A stretch of DNA of 64,000 nt from Gimesia chilikensis (lineage in GTDB: Bacteria > Planctomycetota > Planctomycetia > Planctomycetales > Planctomycetaceae), in contig NZ_CP036266.1 of NCBI RefSeq assembly GCF_007744075.1, positions 806,001-870,000 of the forward strand. The letters are read 5' to 3'. Positions 44,601 through 53,728 of the stretch are shown in pieces (within the stretch, counting starts at the first letter, position 1; every line of letters begins with the position of its first letter). The notes under the pieces were generated by a model. The model saw only the letters and a list, made by a program, of their open reading frames with translations. It ran no database searches and was not told where the DNA came from. The position numbers were made by a program, and so were the translations under genes.

Positions 44601-46094
44601 TCATTCACCCGATTCAGCAGGCAGGGGTTTCAGCAGTTGACCTGCCCGCGCAAGTCCCAGGCCGATAAATGCGAACGTCGGCAGCAGCAGCGGCATCAGG
44701 AAGCGTTCCCCGGCAGCGATCGGCAGATACCAGGCGAACGCCAGCCAGAACAACACGATCCAGATCAGATATAATCGCCGTGCCGGTCCGGATTCGGTCA
44801 GCAGACCTGTCAGTAGAAACGGAAGCAGCAGCACGCCAAAGAAGAGTCGTCCCTCATGGAAAGGGAAGGGACCCAGGCTGCGGAGAAAAATAAAAACCTG
44901 CCACGCCAATCCTTTGACCTCCCGCTTGATCATCTGCGCGAGGGAATGCGTCTGCCAGTAGCGACGGACCGCATTCCCCAGCGATCCCCGTTCTTCAATC
45001 AACGCATGCGGTTCCGTGAACTCATCTTCAAAGAGCAGGTACGAGTTGGCATTGAATGTCGGGCTGCCATACACCCGCGCATTGCGAATCAGCAGGGGGG
45101 CCGCGATCACCATAAAGCTTCCCACTACGAGTGCCAGGCTGAGTAGCGCCTGTTTCCAGGAGAGCCGACCCGCACGCGGTTCCGTTTCCGATTCAGTCGG
45201 CTCCGCTTTGAAGCGGGCAGGGAGACACCGTCGCCAGTCGACTGCATACGAAAGCCGCCAGCACAGCACTCCCAACAGCAGCAGCAGTGCCGTCCCCTTG
45301 GTCAACCAGGCCAGACCCAGTAGCAGACCGATGCCGATCCAGAGAAACCGTGGACGCGTTTGAGAGGTGCCTTCAGCGGGGACGCGCAACAGAACCAGCC
45401 ACAAGCCCGCGACGATCAACAGCAGCAGGGCTTCACAGACCACCTGGCCTGTCAGTCGACACCAGGCGGCATTGACGGCCAGCAGAAGTCCCGTCAATCC
45501 TCCCACCAGGTTTCCGTAGCGTCGTGCAATTCCAAAAGCGAACAGTAATAAAGCCGCCAGCCCCAGCATCGCCGAGAGACGTTTTCCCGCTTCGTAGTCG
45601 GGCAGGTACGAGAGGATCGCAACATAGAGCGGGTGCTGGTTCGCCTCGGTATACTCACCCGCAAAGAGTTGCTGCAGTAATACAGACGGACCGCCCGCTT
45701 CCTGCACTTCCCGGGCCTGGGTCAGAAACGCCGCCTGATCATTGCCTTCCGGCAGCGGTTGGTCAGGCAGCAGATTCAGCATGATGACAAAATAGACAAT
45801 CAGCGAAAACGAAAGCAGCAGGCTGCCGCTCCAGTGATCCAGCGGTTGCCAGGGCGCAGACAGTCGTTTCAGGAATCTCCCGAGGACGGGCAGAACTGCT
45901 TCCCAGAAATAATTCGTAGCCAGGCAGCCGGCGATACCCATCACGACCGCCAGCATGCAACAGGCAGCGGCAATTGTGGAAAGCGAGAAACTGGCCACCA
46001 GCATCGTTCCCTTGATTTCCACAATCTCCCAGAGTGCCAGGCCGGCGGCACAGGCAACGACACCCGAGATGATGCGTGGCAGAACCGTGTTCAT
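44601..46094 (-). CDS. GT39-like polytopic glycosyltransferase
   Basis: A 497-residue inner-membrane protein with about twelve hydrophobic helices, fitting the ArnT/PMT-type GT-C superfamily (GT39). After three N-terminal helices, the large periplasmic loop holds PLPEGNDQAAFLTQAREV, where the Asp occupies the catalytic-loop position of the DExxY-type motif. ANQHPLYVAILSYLPDYE matches the HPPLY-type motif near the next helix, and GLAWLTKGTALLLLLGV is the conserved LTK-G helix of the family. A lipid-linked sugar donor is expected; substrate unknown. It is convergent with tctA and divergent from lgt. Confidence 0.75.
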   Translation of the reverse strand: MNTVLPRIISGVVACAAGLALWEIVEIKGTMLVASFSLSTIAAACCMLAVVMGIAGCLATNYFWEAVLPVLGRFLKRLSAPWQPLDHWSGSLLLSFSLIVYFVIMLNLLPDQPLPEGNDQAAFLTQAREVQEAGGPSVLLQQLFAGEYTEANQHPLYVAILSYLPDYEAGKRLSAMLGLAALLLFAFGIARRYGNLVGGLTGLLLAVNAAWCRLTGQVVCEALLLLIVAGLWLVLLRVPAEGTSQTRPRFLWIGIGLLLGLAWLTKGTALLLLLGVLCWRLSYAVDWRRCLPARFKAEPTESETEPRAGRLSWKQALLSLALVVGSFMVIAAPLLIRNARVYGSPTFNANSYLLFEDEFTEPHALIEERGSLGNAVRRYWQTHSLAQMIKREVKGLAWQVFIFLRSLGPFPFHEGRLFFGVLLLPFLLTGLLTESGPARRLYLIWIVLFWLAFAWYLPIAAGERFLMPLLLPTFAFIGLGLARAGQLLKPLPAESGE

Positions 46095-46286
46095 TGTCTG
46101 ATTCAGCTTTCAGCAGGAGAGGTCAGAATGGGGTGATCAGGCGTCATCACCGCAGGAAACATCAATTCGGACTAGGCTTAACTGGCAGAATGGTCTATCT
46201 TTCGGTCTGATTATGATAGCAGATTAACCGTGTTCTGAAATCACAGAATTGAATCGCAGATCCCCCCATTTTGGAATTTGGGAAAT

Positions 46287-47162
46287 ATGAGTCACGTATA
46301 TCCAACGCTTGCCTATCTCCAGTGGGACATTAACCGTGTGCTGTTTGAAGTCGGTCCGATCAAGATCCGTTATTACGGGCTCTTCTTCACCGCCGGGTTT
46401 ATCTGTGGTTACCTGCTGCTTCGCTGGATCTTTCGTACCGAAAAACGCAACCTGGACGATGTTGAATCGCTGCTGATTTACATGGTGCTGGGAACGATTA
46501 TCGGTGCCCGACTTGGTCACTGTCTGTTCTATCATCCCATGGAGTATCTCAGCGACCCGATCCGCTTACTTCAGATCTGGAATGGAGGGCTGGCCAGTCA
46601 CGGTGCCGCCGTCGGGATTACCCTCTCGGCCTGGCTTTACTCACGCAAACACCGCGATCAACCGCTGCTCTGGTTACTGGATCGACTCGCCATCCCCGTT
46701 GCGCTGGCCGGCTTTTTTATCCGCATCGGCAATTTCTTTAACTCGGAAATTCTCGGGCGGGCCAGCGATGTTCCCTGGGCTGTGGTCTTCAAAGATGGCC
46801 TGGGGCTCAGTCCGGAACAGAAGCTGGTTCCCCGTCATCCGGTGATGCTTTACGAATCCCTCTGTTACGGCTTCATCTTTGTTCTGCTGCTGCTCGTTTA
46901 CCGGAAGTACAAGGAACGCACGCCCCGCGGACTGTTGATCGGACTCTTCTTCATCACCGTCTTCACCGCCCGTTTTGTGCTGGAGTTCTTCAAGCTCCGT
47001 CAGGCAGCATTCGCGGAAAATCTCCCCCTCAGTGTGGGGCAGATGCTCAGTATTCCACTCGTGATTGCCGGCATCGTATTCCTGCTTTATCGCAGGCCTG
47101 CGCCCCCTCTGGAAGAAGAAGTCGCCCTGCAGACGCCACGAGAACCAGCCGCGAAGGCATAA
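46287..47162 (+). CDS. lgt: Prolipoprotein diacylglyceryl transferase
   Basis: Lgt transfers diacylglycerol from phosphatidylglycerol to the lipobox Cys of prolipoproteins in the inner membrane. The 291-residue product has seven predicted helices and the signatures GGLASHG (100-106, catalytic-region His105) and RIGNFFNSEILGR (146-158). IRYYGLFF near the N-terminus and the C-terminal FVLEFFK segment also match. A TTG at 46278 in frame would add three residues; the ATG at 46287 is preferred. The same window encodes a probable lipoprotein (the TctC-TctB fusion) that would be a substrate. It appears to stand alone, with a hairpin plus T-run 180 bp downstream. Confidence 0.95.
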   Translation: MSHVYPTLAYLQWDINRVLFEVGPIKIRYYGLFFTAGFICGYLLLRWIFRTEKRNLDDVESLLIYMVLGTIIGARLGHCLFYHPMEYLSDPIRLLQIWNGGLASHGAAVGITLSAWLYSRKHRDQPLLWLLDRLAIPVALAGFFIRIGNFFNSEILGRASDVPWAVVFKDGLGLSPEQKLVPRHPVMLYESLCYGFIFVLLLLVYRKYKERTPRGLLIGLFFITVFTARFVLEFFKLRQAAFAENLPLSVGQMLSIPLVIAGIVFLLYRRPAPPLEEEVALQTPREPAAKA

Positions 47163-47343
47163 AAACAGCGAATGTGGATGTATGTGTCCTGTTAGAAAAG
47201 TGTACACAGAACGTCTATAAATACACTCGCAGGCTGAAAATATGTGGCCTTTTGTCTATTTTACGGGATCGTATTGCCTTAAATCAGAGATCCTTGTAAA
47301 GTCCGCGTGCCAAATACTCAGATTTTACTACTGATGACCAGAG

Positions 47344-47377
47344 CGGAATTCACATTTTGAATTCAGCCGTTTTTTTT
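47344..47377 (+). terminator. Hairpin followed by eight Ts
   Basis: GAATTCA (47346-47352) pairs with TGAATTC (47358-47364), with outer CGG/CCG support, and is followed by T8 (47370-47377). It may end lgt transcription or act as an attenuator before the sigma-factor gene. The stem is AT-rich, so strength is uncertain. Confidence 0.5.
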
Positions 47378-47401
47378 CAACACGAATGTGGGACATCGGT
47401 G

Positions 47402-47407
47402 TATAAT
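47402..47407 (+). promoter_or_regulatory. TATAAT -10 element for the sigma-factor gene
   Basis: An exact TATAAT lies downstream of the T8 hairpin and upstream of the sigma-factor start. No good -35 hexamer is present at 17 bp (TTCAAC is at 20 bp), so assignment rests mostly on the -10 element and position. Confidence 0.35.
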
Positions 47408-47471
47408 GAGTTGCAGGCTTTAACTCGCTTGCTGCCAGTACGGCAGTGTTCAAAATGAATCGAGGCGATTT

Positions 47472-48059
47472 GTGGCTCTCACGGATATTGATAAAAATTT
47501 GCTCAAACGCTGCTTAGCAGAAGAGCCGGGTGCCTGGAAAGACTTCGTAGACCGGTTTATCGGCCTGTTTACACACGTCATCCACCACACCGCTCACGCC
47601 CGCAGTATTCGTGTGACCGACAACGACATTGACGACCTCTTGTCCGAAGTCTTTCTGGTTCTGCTGGCCAACGACTACCGTGTGCTGCGCAACTTCCGTG
47701 GACAGAGTTCTCTGGCCACTTATCTGACCGTGGTTTCCCGTCGCGTGATTGTAAAAAAAATGGTCGAGCGACGGATGGCTGAAGCTCTGGGACATGTCTC
47801 TACCTCTTCGCGCATCGAACGTGTCTCCGACGAACAGACCCGTCAACAGCAGGCGCTTGAGGATCAGGAAGAGATCCAGAACATGATTCGCCAGCTGCCT
47901 CCGGCGGACGCTCAGATTGTGGAGCAATATCACCTGCAGGGAAAGTCTTACCAGCAGATCAGCAGTGATCTGGACATCCCGGAAAATTCGATCGGCCCCA
48001 CACTCACTCGGGCACGCAATCGCATGCGGGAAAATAAATCCCGGACACGCACGCTCTAA
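47472..48059 (+). CDS. RNA polymerase sigma factor, ECF-like
   Basis: A 195-residue sigma-70 family protein of ECF size. Region 2 is near residues 25-95: DNDIDDLLSEVFLVLL matches the 2.2 core-binding helix, and FRGQSSLATYLTVVSRRVI the 2.3-2.4 part that melts and reads the -10 element. After a charged linker, region 4 runs from about 140 to 188: LPPADAQIVEQYHLQGKSYQ then ISSDLDIPENSIGPTLTRAR, the helix-turn-helix for -35 recognition. GTG is taken as start because GAGG lies 7 bases upstream and the frame begins MALTDIDKNLLKRC. No anti-sigma factor lies beside it, so its regulation is not visible here. Confidence 0.88.
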   Translation: MALTDIDKNLLKRCLAEEPGAWKDFVDRFIGLFTHVIHHTAHARSIRVTDNDIDDLLSEVFLVLLANDYRVLRNFRGQSSLATYLTVVSRRVIVKKMVERRMAEALGHVSTSSRIERVSDEQTRQQQALEDQEEIQNMIRQLPPADAQIVEQYHLQGKSYQQISSDLDIPENSIGPTLTRARNRMRENKSRTRTL

Positions 48060-48132
48060 TTCATAATAGAGTTCACCTCCTTCTTACTCAGTCTGACGCT
48101 CACGTTACGCGCCGACAGTTTCTATTGCTGGT

Positions 48133-49107
48133 TCAATTACTGAAGCTCCGTCCCGATCCCTGGCCCTGTCCGAATCCCGGAGGAGGACCACCAAAGGGGG
48201 GCGGACCAAAGCCACGTCGTCCACTGGGACCGCGTTGTCCCGGTCCGGGGCCGCGTCGCATAAAACTCGGATCCGGCGTCCCGCGCCACAGACGGGGGAT
48301 ATAGGGGAAATCTTCGGTGATGTAGTAGTGATAGATCCCTTCCGGGTATTCGGGGGTCACACCCATGCGTCCGTTGCATTCATCCAGGTCACCCGCGTCC
48401 GCGACATATTCATAGTCAGCCACAAACGTCCCGTCATACCTGCCGCGCGGGCCACTCGGTCGATTCCCTTTCTTGATTCGGTAGCTCGATTTCATTTTGC
48501 GAACCGCGCTCTCAGCATCGTTTGCATCGCTAAAACCAAACTGGGCATAAATCGGAAAACCATCTGCGGCCACACCGATCAGCGTGACTTCACCTGTTTT
48601 CCCCTGCTTTTGAATCAGTCCCGTCGGCAGACCATGATAGTGATAGCTGCCGGTTGGCTGGACATGGGCATTGCTCTGATCCAATCCGAGATTGATCTTT
48701 CCCGACTTGGCTTCATAGTTCCAGCCTGAACTGCGATTCCGGTTCCAGAACTCCGCAGTCGCCGCATCAAAGACCACACCATTGCTGGCGACTCCAAACG
48801 GAGAATGCGATACAGGCGTAGGGTTGCGGGTCGCCCTCGGTTCCATGGTCACACGGAATTCATACTGCTGCGGTCGAATCGTATTTGGATTGTTCCGATT
48901 CGGAAACCGGCCCGGCTGGTGATCGGGGATGCCGTTGGAATAGATGTACCGGTAGTTATCCTTAATGACCACCTTGACCTGGTTCGTCGCACTGGTATTC
49001 GTGGATCCGAAACCCGGAGGCCCGAACCCGGGAGGTGGATATCCAAACAGGGGAGCGGCACATCCGAGCGTCGCGAAACAGCAGAGCGTAAGCAGTCGCA
49101 TATTCAA
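48133..49107 (-). CDS. YHYH domain exported protein
   Basis: A 324-residue protein of the YHYH family (function unknown). A signal peptide (MRLLTLCCFATLGCAAPLFG) is followed by a Pro/Gly-rich segment. The core holds YSNGIPDHQPGRFPNRNNPN, SGKINLGLDQSNAHVQPTG, then YHYHGLP, the motif naming the family, and a second His/Tyr cluster GIYHYYITEDFPYIPR. These resemble metal-binding sites. The C-terminal 55 residues are low-complexity Gly, Pro, Arg and Phe. TTG at 49107 is spaced 7 bases from GAGG and gives MNM; ATG at 49101 is an alternative with poorer spacing. It is divergent from the esterase-like gene. Confidence 0.82.
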   Translation of the reverse strand: MNMRLLTLCCFATLGCAAPLFGYPPPGFGPPGFGSTNTSATNQVKVVIKDNYRYIYSNGIPDHQPGRFPNRNNPNTIRPQQYEFRVTMEPRATRNPTPVSHSPFGVASNGVVFDAATAEFWNRNRSSGWNYEAKSGKINLGLDQSNAHVQPTGSYHYHGLPTGLIQKQGKTGEVTLIGVAADGFPIYAQFGFSDANDAESAVRKMKSSYRIKKGNRPSGPRGRYDGTFVADYEYVADAGDLDECNGRMGVTPEYPEGIYHYYITEDFPYIPRLWRGTPDPSFMRRGPGPGQRGPSGRRGFGPPPFGGPPPGFGQGQGSGRSFSN

Positions 49108-49427
49108 GGGGTTACCTCATTTTCACCAGACCCGGTTCGTCGCCAGAAAAATTCACGGATTCTTCTCACCTGTTTGAATAACGGGCTGACCACCGTGGAA
49201 TCCACTGGCTTTGATCTGTTTTTTGTCAAAATGAAACCAGGTGTCGCCTCTCCGAAAATACGTTCACAAGGCTCTCGGACAGGCGTTCTGTTGACAGTCC
49301 ACCCTGCGCTCACAAGAATCAACGTAGTAGTCAGCAGTCGCCGTCATAAACGACTGGCGCTGATTTCGCTTCAATCAAGGAATGATATGTCCCATTGATT
49401 CTCCGGAATCTGGAAATGGATTGACCG
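49108..49427. other. Divergent intergenic region
   Basis: This 320-bp region lies between the YHYH gene and the esterase-like gene. I see no convincing coding frame, hairpin or promoter beyond the GAGG ribosome-binding site of the YHYH gene. Confidence 0.4.
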
Positions 49428-52052
49428 ATGCAAACTCTCCGAACTCGCTTCCTGTTTGCGTTCCGCACCGCTTTTCTGGTCTGCTGCGTCAGCCTCCTGA
49501 CGACGGGCCCCGCTTTACAGGCTCAAACAAAATCCAAAACACCCGAGTCCACACAAACGGCTCCGGTGAAAACCGGTTTTGTGAATGCCGTCTATAAAGA
49601 TGACGCCGGCGAACATCGCTACGTTGTCTTCGTACCCCTCGATTACAACCCCGCGAAGAAATATCCGGTGATCCTCTTCCTGCATGGCGCCGGAGAACGG
49701 GGTAGCGACGGACTCAAACAGACCCAGGTCGGCTTGGGACCGATCATCAAACAGCAGGAAAAAACATTTCCATTCATCGCTGTCTTCCCGCAGGCGGAGA
49801 ATATGAAAGAACGTCTGCTCGAGGGCTGGCTGGCTGACTCCTCAGATGGCAAACGGGCTCTACAGATCCTCAACCAGGTACTGCAGAAATACTCAACCAA
49901 TTCAAACCAGCAGATCCTGACCGGCTGGTCCATGGGGGGCTACGGCGCGTGGAGCATGGCGGCCGCTTTTCCCAACCGCTGGTCGGCCGTGGTACCTCTC
50001 TCCGGCGGCGGTAAAACCGAATGGGCGGCGCAACTCAAAGACGTTCCCCTCTGGGCATTTCATGGTGCCAAAGATCGGGTAGTCCTGCCGGAAGAATCAC
50101 AGCGGATGATCGATGCAGTCAAGAAAGCAGGCGGCGAACCGCGCTTCACCCTCGTTCCCGATGCCGGACACGATGTCTGGAAAGTCGCCTACTCTCAACC
50201 TTTGTTCGACTGGATGCAGAATCCCACTCAACAGATTGATCCCGCCGCACCCTTGCTGGTCAAGCCGGATCGTAAACAACCGGCTGCCGTCGACAGCGAA
50301 ACTCCCTTCGTACCGGCACTGATGATCAATGATGCTGTCTCGGTGCGACTGGGCAATCGTTTTCTGCAGTCCCTCGCCGATGCAGTTCCCAGCATGGTTC
50401 CCGCGGATATGCTCGAAGGACGCATTGCCGACATTCAGGACTGGACCACCGCCCAGGGACGCAGCTTCAGTGTGCAGTTTTCCGGGATTTCCTATAAGGG
50501 AGCACTGGAACGCGCCGCCGTAGAAGCCTACGCTGCCGGCACCTTGAACATTCAGCTGGGTATCAAGGATGTGAACCTCTATATCAGCAACACCTACGTC
50601 ACCGGCAATCGACATTCTGCGGTCGCCGGCCCGATCTCGGTCAGCATCGGTCATCAAAGACCGGTCTGGCTCAGCTTCGATGTGCGGCCCTTTATCCAGG
50701 GAGACCAGCTCAAGCTCAAACTGATCCGCACGCGGTTCACCATTCCCCAGGACAACTGGTACGTCTCCGGGCCGGCGGGTGTTTCGACCCGCGGGATCGG
50801 CATGACTTCTGAAAAGGTCTCCAGCGGACTGATTGACGGTATTTACGGGAGCAAGGGCCGTATTGAAGATGAAGTCAAAGCGATCGTCCCCGGTCTGGTG
50901 GATGAGCTCGAAAAGCAGCTCAGCTTCAGCGAAGCCAGCCAGGTCGTCGATGCCGTCTGGCCGCTTCCCGTCTATCAACCGCGAATTAAACTCTGGCCCC
51001 GTGAGGTCGTCACCGATAAACAGGGGGTCTCAATCAATTTTGGTCTGACCGTCGCAGCCCTGGATCCGACCAATCCACCGGCCACCGTTCAACAGGTCAA
51101 CGCCTTTGGAACCCCCGTGGATGAAATTCCCAAGGTCACCGATCTGCAGGTCGGCGTCGCGCCCGGGATTCTCAAACCGCTGACCGAGATGCTCGTCAAA
51201 GACGATGTCGCGCGAATTCCCGTTCTGGATATTCCCGGTCACTCGTTCGATCCATTGGCGGATCGTAAAACATTACAGCAGGTCTTTCCCGATCTGAAGC
51301 AGTACGGCGACGGACTGCAGATCTGGTCTGAACTGGTACTCACGCGACCGATCCAGGTAGAAGACAGCAACAAGCCCAAGTCTGCCAGCGACGATCCGTT
51401 TCGCTTCGTCGTTCCCCGGGCGGCGATTTCAATGGCGATCAAAAAATCGGCCTCCGATAAACAGTGGACGCCTTACGCTGAGTTCTCACTTTCACTGAGT
51501 CAGGACGTCGATCCCGAGATCATCAATCAGAGTTTCTCGAAACGGGCCATTCGCCTGGACTGGGAAGGTGATTCACGCATTGGGGGTCTCGCCCGCTTCG
51601 CGCCGGAATACAAGCCGCAGGATAAAAACATCGATCAGGAAAAACTGCGTTCCCTGGTCCAGGCGGCCTGGGATGGCTGGACGAAGCAGGGCCCCGCTTC
51701 GGTCGCAGAGATCCCCGACATCGAACTCGGCTTCGGCCGTTATCGTATCCAGCAGATCCAGTGGTCTGCACCTCAGCTGCTGGCGACCTTCTCCGTACCC
51801 GAATTGAAGATCACCAACGGTACGAAACAGGACATCGAATACGAACTGAAAAGTCCCTACAGTGACTGGGGCGGACCGTACAAGCTGAAGTCCGGCGAGT
51901 CGCATGCCTTCGATGCGGCGATGCCACTCACCTATCGACGCAAAGTCGATGGGCAACTACAAGTCTTCACGCTCGCCTCCGGTTCGCATTTTGAGTTCCT
52001 GCCCGAAGCCGGTCACCCGGAAGGCGTGCTCTACGAAGCCGCCGATAACTGA
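49428..52052 (+). CDS. Exported esterase-like protein with large unknown C-terminal region
   Basis: An 874-residue protein with a signal peptide (to about residue 32, ALQAQ). Residues 48-265 form an alpha/beta-hydrolase of the feruloyl/acetylxylan-esterase (LpqC-like) type: RYVVFVPLDYNP, LFLHGAGERGSDG (oxyanion region), nucleophile GWSMGGYG with Ser168, acid Asp216 in GAKDRVV, and His248 in DAGHDVW. The triad is complete. The remaining 600 residues are not assigned: they look like long amphipathic strands and helices (for example NIQLGIKDVNLYIS and GRIEDEVKAIVPGLVDELEK), somewhat like lipid-binding tubular repeats, but that is a guess. Its TGA abuts the stop of the convergent NuoM-like gene (TGATCA). 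Confidence 0.8.
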   Translation: MQTLRTRFLFAFRTAFLVCCVSLLTTGPALQAQTKSKTPESTQTAPVKTGFVNAVYKDDAGEHRYVVFVPLDYNPAKKYPVILFLHGAGERGSDGLKQTQVGLGPIIKQQEKTFPFIAVFPQAENMKERLLEGWLADSSDGKRALQILNQVLQKYSTNSNQQILTGWSMGGYGAWSMAAAFPNRWSAVVPLSGGGKTEWAAQLKDVPLWAFHGAKDRVVLPEESQRMIDAVKKAGGEPRFTLVPDAGHDVWKVAYSQPLFDWMQNPTQQIDPAAPLLVKPDRKQPAAVDSETPFVPALMINDAVSVRLGNRFLQSLADAVPSMVPADMLEGRIADIQDWTTAQGRSFSVQFSGISYKGALERAAVEAYAAGTLNIQLGIKDVNLYISNTYVTGNRHSAVAGPISVSIGHQRPVWLSFDVRPFIQGDQLKLKLIRTRFTIPQDNWYVSGPAGVSTRGIGMTSEKVSSGLIDGIYGSKGRIEDEVKAIVPGLVDELEKQLSFSEASQVVDAVWPLPVYQPRIKLWPREVVTDKQGVSINFGLTVAALDPTNPPATVQQVNAFGTPVDEIPKVTDLQVGVAPGILKPLTEMLVKDDVARIPVLDIPGHSFDPLADRKTLQQVFPDLKQYGDGLQIWSELVLTRPIQVEDSNKPKSASDDPFRFVVPRAAISMAIKKSASDKQWTPYAEFSLSLSQDVDPEIINQSFSKRAIRLDWEGDSRIGGLARFAPEYKPQDKNIDQEKLRSLVQAAWDGWTKQGPASVAEIPDIELGFGRYRIQQIQWSAPQLLATFSVPELKITNGTKQDIEYELKSPYSDWGGPYKLKSGESHAFDAAMPLTYRRKVDGQLQVFTLASGSHFEFLPEAGHPEGVLYEAADN

Positions 52053-53663
52053 TCACTCTTCAACGGCCGCCTCGGTAGACGGGGCGGCCTCATAGCTGAT
52101 CAGGGGGAACAGCGTCCGCTCCAACAGATAGGCCGGTGTGATCCCCAGGCTGACAATCAGTAACACGGCTGGTGCCAGCGCCAGCCAGACCAGCGCCCGT
52201 TTCTCAGCGGGCGCTGTTTCTTTGTCGGCTTTGTCGGGAGCGGATTGCGAAACGGTCAACAGCTGCCAGCCTCCGCGAATCAGTGCGAGGTTGAACAGCA
52301 GCGTTCCCAGCAGATAGCCCAGGGCCAGCAGCATCTGCTGGCTGGTCAGGCTCCACAGGAACGCAAAGCAGGCGGTGAAACCACCCAGGCCCGGAGCACC
52401 GATCAGAGTCAGCAGCGACAGCCAGCCCAGCCAGTATAATACTCGTTCTGAGGGATGCCCCTGTGTCAGTGACAGGCAGGGAATCACCAGCAGCAACACT
52501 CCCGCAGCCAGCCCCTGCACGACATTCAACACAGCCAAATAAGCGACGACTTCTTGAGAGGCAGAGAGAATCGTCAGCGTTAAGGCCGCCTGTCCCACCA
52601 GAAACCAGACGACAGTCTGCAACAGTTCCCGACGGGCACACGCCAGTAACGCCGTGATCAGGAAGCCGACAATTCCCCACAATGCCAGCAGGGAATACAG
52701 GCTCTCACTCACGCTCTGCTGCAACGGTACCAGGCAACGCAGCATGCCGTAGACGCTCAACTTGGTAAGGATCAATAATAGAATCAGTGACCAGCCCGTC
52801 ATCACCGAGGGGGATGCGGTCTGTGCTGTCTGCTGTTTCAGCCACTGAGTCATGCCGTAATAAGCGGGGAACAGAAAACCTTTGCAGGCAAAGCCGGCCA
52901 GTAACAACAACAGGATCCACGGGGCACTGGTGCTCCAGTAAGCTTCAGCTAAAGGATAGAGTCGGACGTCGCTCCTGCTCTCCCGGAACAAGGCGTCAAA
53001 CTGAAAGGTGAGTGCCTGCGGCGCCTCGAGCAGCACACCCTGCATCCAGGAAAACGATGTCGCAGCCAGCAGCAGTCCCGCCAGAATCAAAGTATCCCCC
53101 AGGAGCTGCAGGTACAAGGTACTTTCCAGCACCGATCGGGCCCGCGAACCGTTCCAGACCTGGAGCAGACCGATGGTGCAGACCGTCGACAGAAACAGGA
53201 ACGTCACAAAACTGATCACATCATGCGAGATCAACAGTCCCGCCAGCAGAGACTGCAGAATCAGTAACAGAAAGTAATGCCGATGCGAGACCCTCGTCAG
53301 GCGATTGGAAAAGAAGACTAACAGCGGCCAGAGGCAGGTAATCAACAGCAGAAACCAGGCGGACAGCGCATCGAGGCCCCATTGAAAATTCCGGGGTGTG
53401 GCGGCGTCGGGTCCGGCCGTACTCAGTACCGGCAGCTTGAGCGTAATCGAAATGATGCGGGTCGCTCCGGTTCCCTGCAGTTCGGGGGCGAAGAGGACCA
53501 GTGCCAGAATCAGACAGGAGACGAGCGTATTCGAGAACGCGGTCCAGCGATGGAATTCCAGACCCAGTTTCACGCTGCCCAGGCCAAAGCAGGCCCCGGC
53601 GACTGGCATCACTACCAGCAGTACAGGCGAAAACGAAATCAGGGAATTCAGAAACAGGTCCAT
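52053..53663 (-). CDS. NuoM/NuoN-like antiporter subunit, divergent
   Basis: A 536-residue protein with about fourteen helices that aligns by eye with NuoM of complex I. LDALSAWFLLLITCLWPLLVFF corresponds to the LDGIS segment. FACKGFLFP keeps the middle-channel Lys (Lys261, NuoM K234), and LTKLSVYGMLRCLVP keeps Lys301 (NuoM K265). The helix that should carry the essential Glu (NuoM E144) reads SFVTFLFLSTVCTIGLLQVW and has no acidic residue. GAPGLGGF and a C-terminal LGITPAYLLE helix also match the family. It is last in the six-gene operon, 65 bp after the NuoL-like gene. Proton pumping of the classical type is doubtful. NuoN-like ancestry is possible instead of NuoM. Confidence 0.72.
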   Translation of the reverse strand: MDLFLNSLISFSPVLLVVMPVAGACFGLGSVKLGLEFHRWTAFSNTLVSCLILALVLFAPELQGTGATRIISITLKLPVLSTAGPDAATPRNFQWGLDALSAWFLLLITCLWPLLVFFSNRLTRVSHRHYFLLLILQSLLAGLLISHDVISFVTFLFLSTVCTIGLLQVWNGSRARSVLESTLYLQLLGDTLILAGLLLAATSFSWMQGVLLEAPQALTFQFDALFRESRSDVRLYPLAEAYWSTSAPWILLLLLAGFACKGFLFPAYYGMTQWLKQQTAQTASPSVMTGWSLILLLILTKLSVYGMLRCLVPLQQSVSESLYSLLALWGIVGFLITALLACARRELLQTVVWFLVGQAALTLTILSASQEVVAYLAVLNVVQGLAAGVLLLVIPCLSLTQGHPSERVLYWLGWLSLLTLIGAPGLGGFTACFAFLWSLTSQQMLLALGYLLGTLLFNLALIRGGWQLLTVSQSAPDKADKETAPAEKRALVWLALAPAVLLIVSLGITPAYLLERTLFPLISYEAAPSTEAAVEE

Positions 53664-53728
53664 GAACGGGGCTCAATCAAAAAATTAAATCAATCTTGGC
53701 ATAATCGTAACCGGGGAACCGCATCCCG

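Larger units (their letters stand above)
47163..47471. other. Intergenic region upstream of the sigma factor
   Basis: This 309-bp region contains a terminator-like hairpin with T8 (47344-47377) and a perfect TATAAT (47402-47407) about 65 bp before the sigma-factor start. No coding frame was found. Confidence 0.5.
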
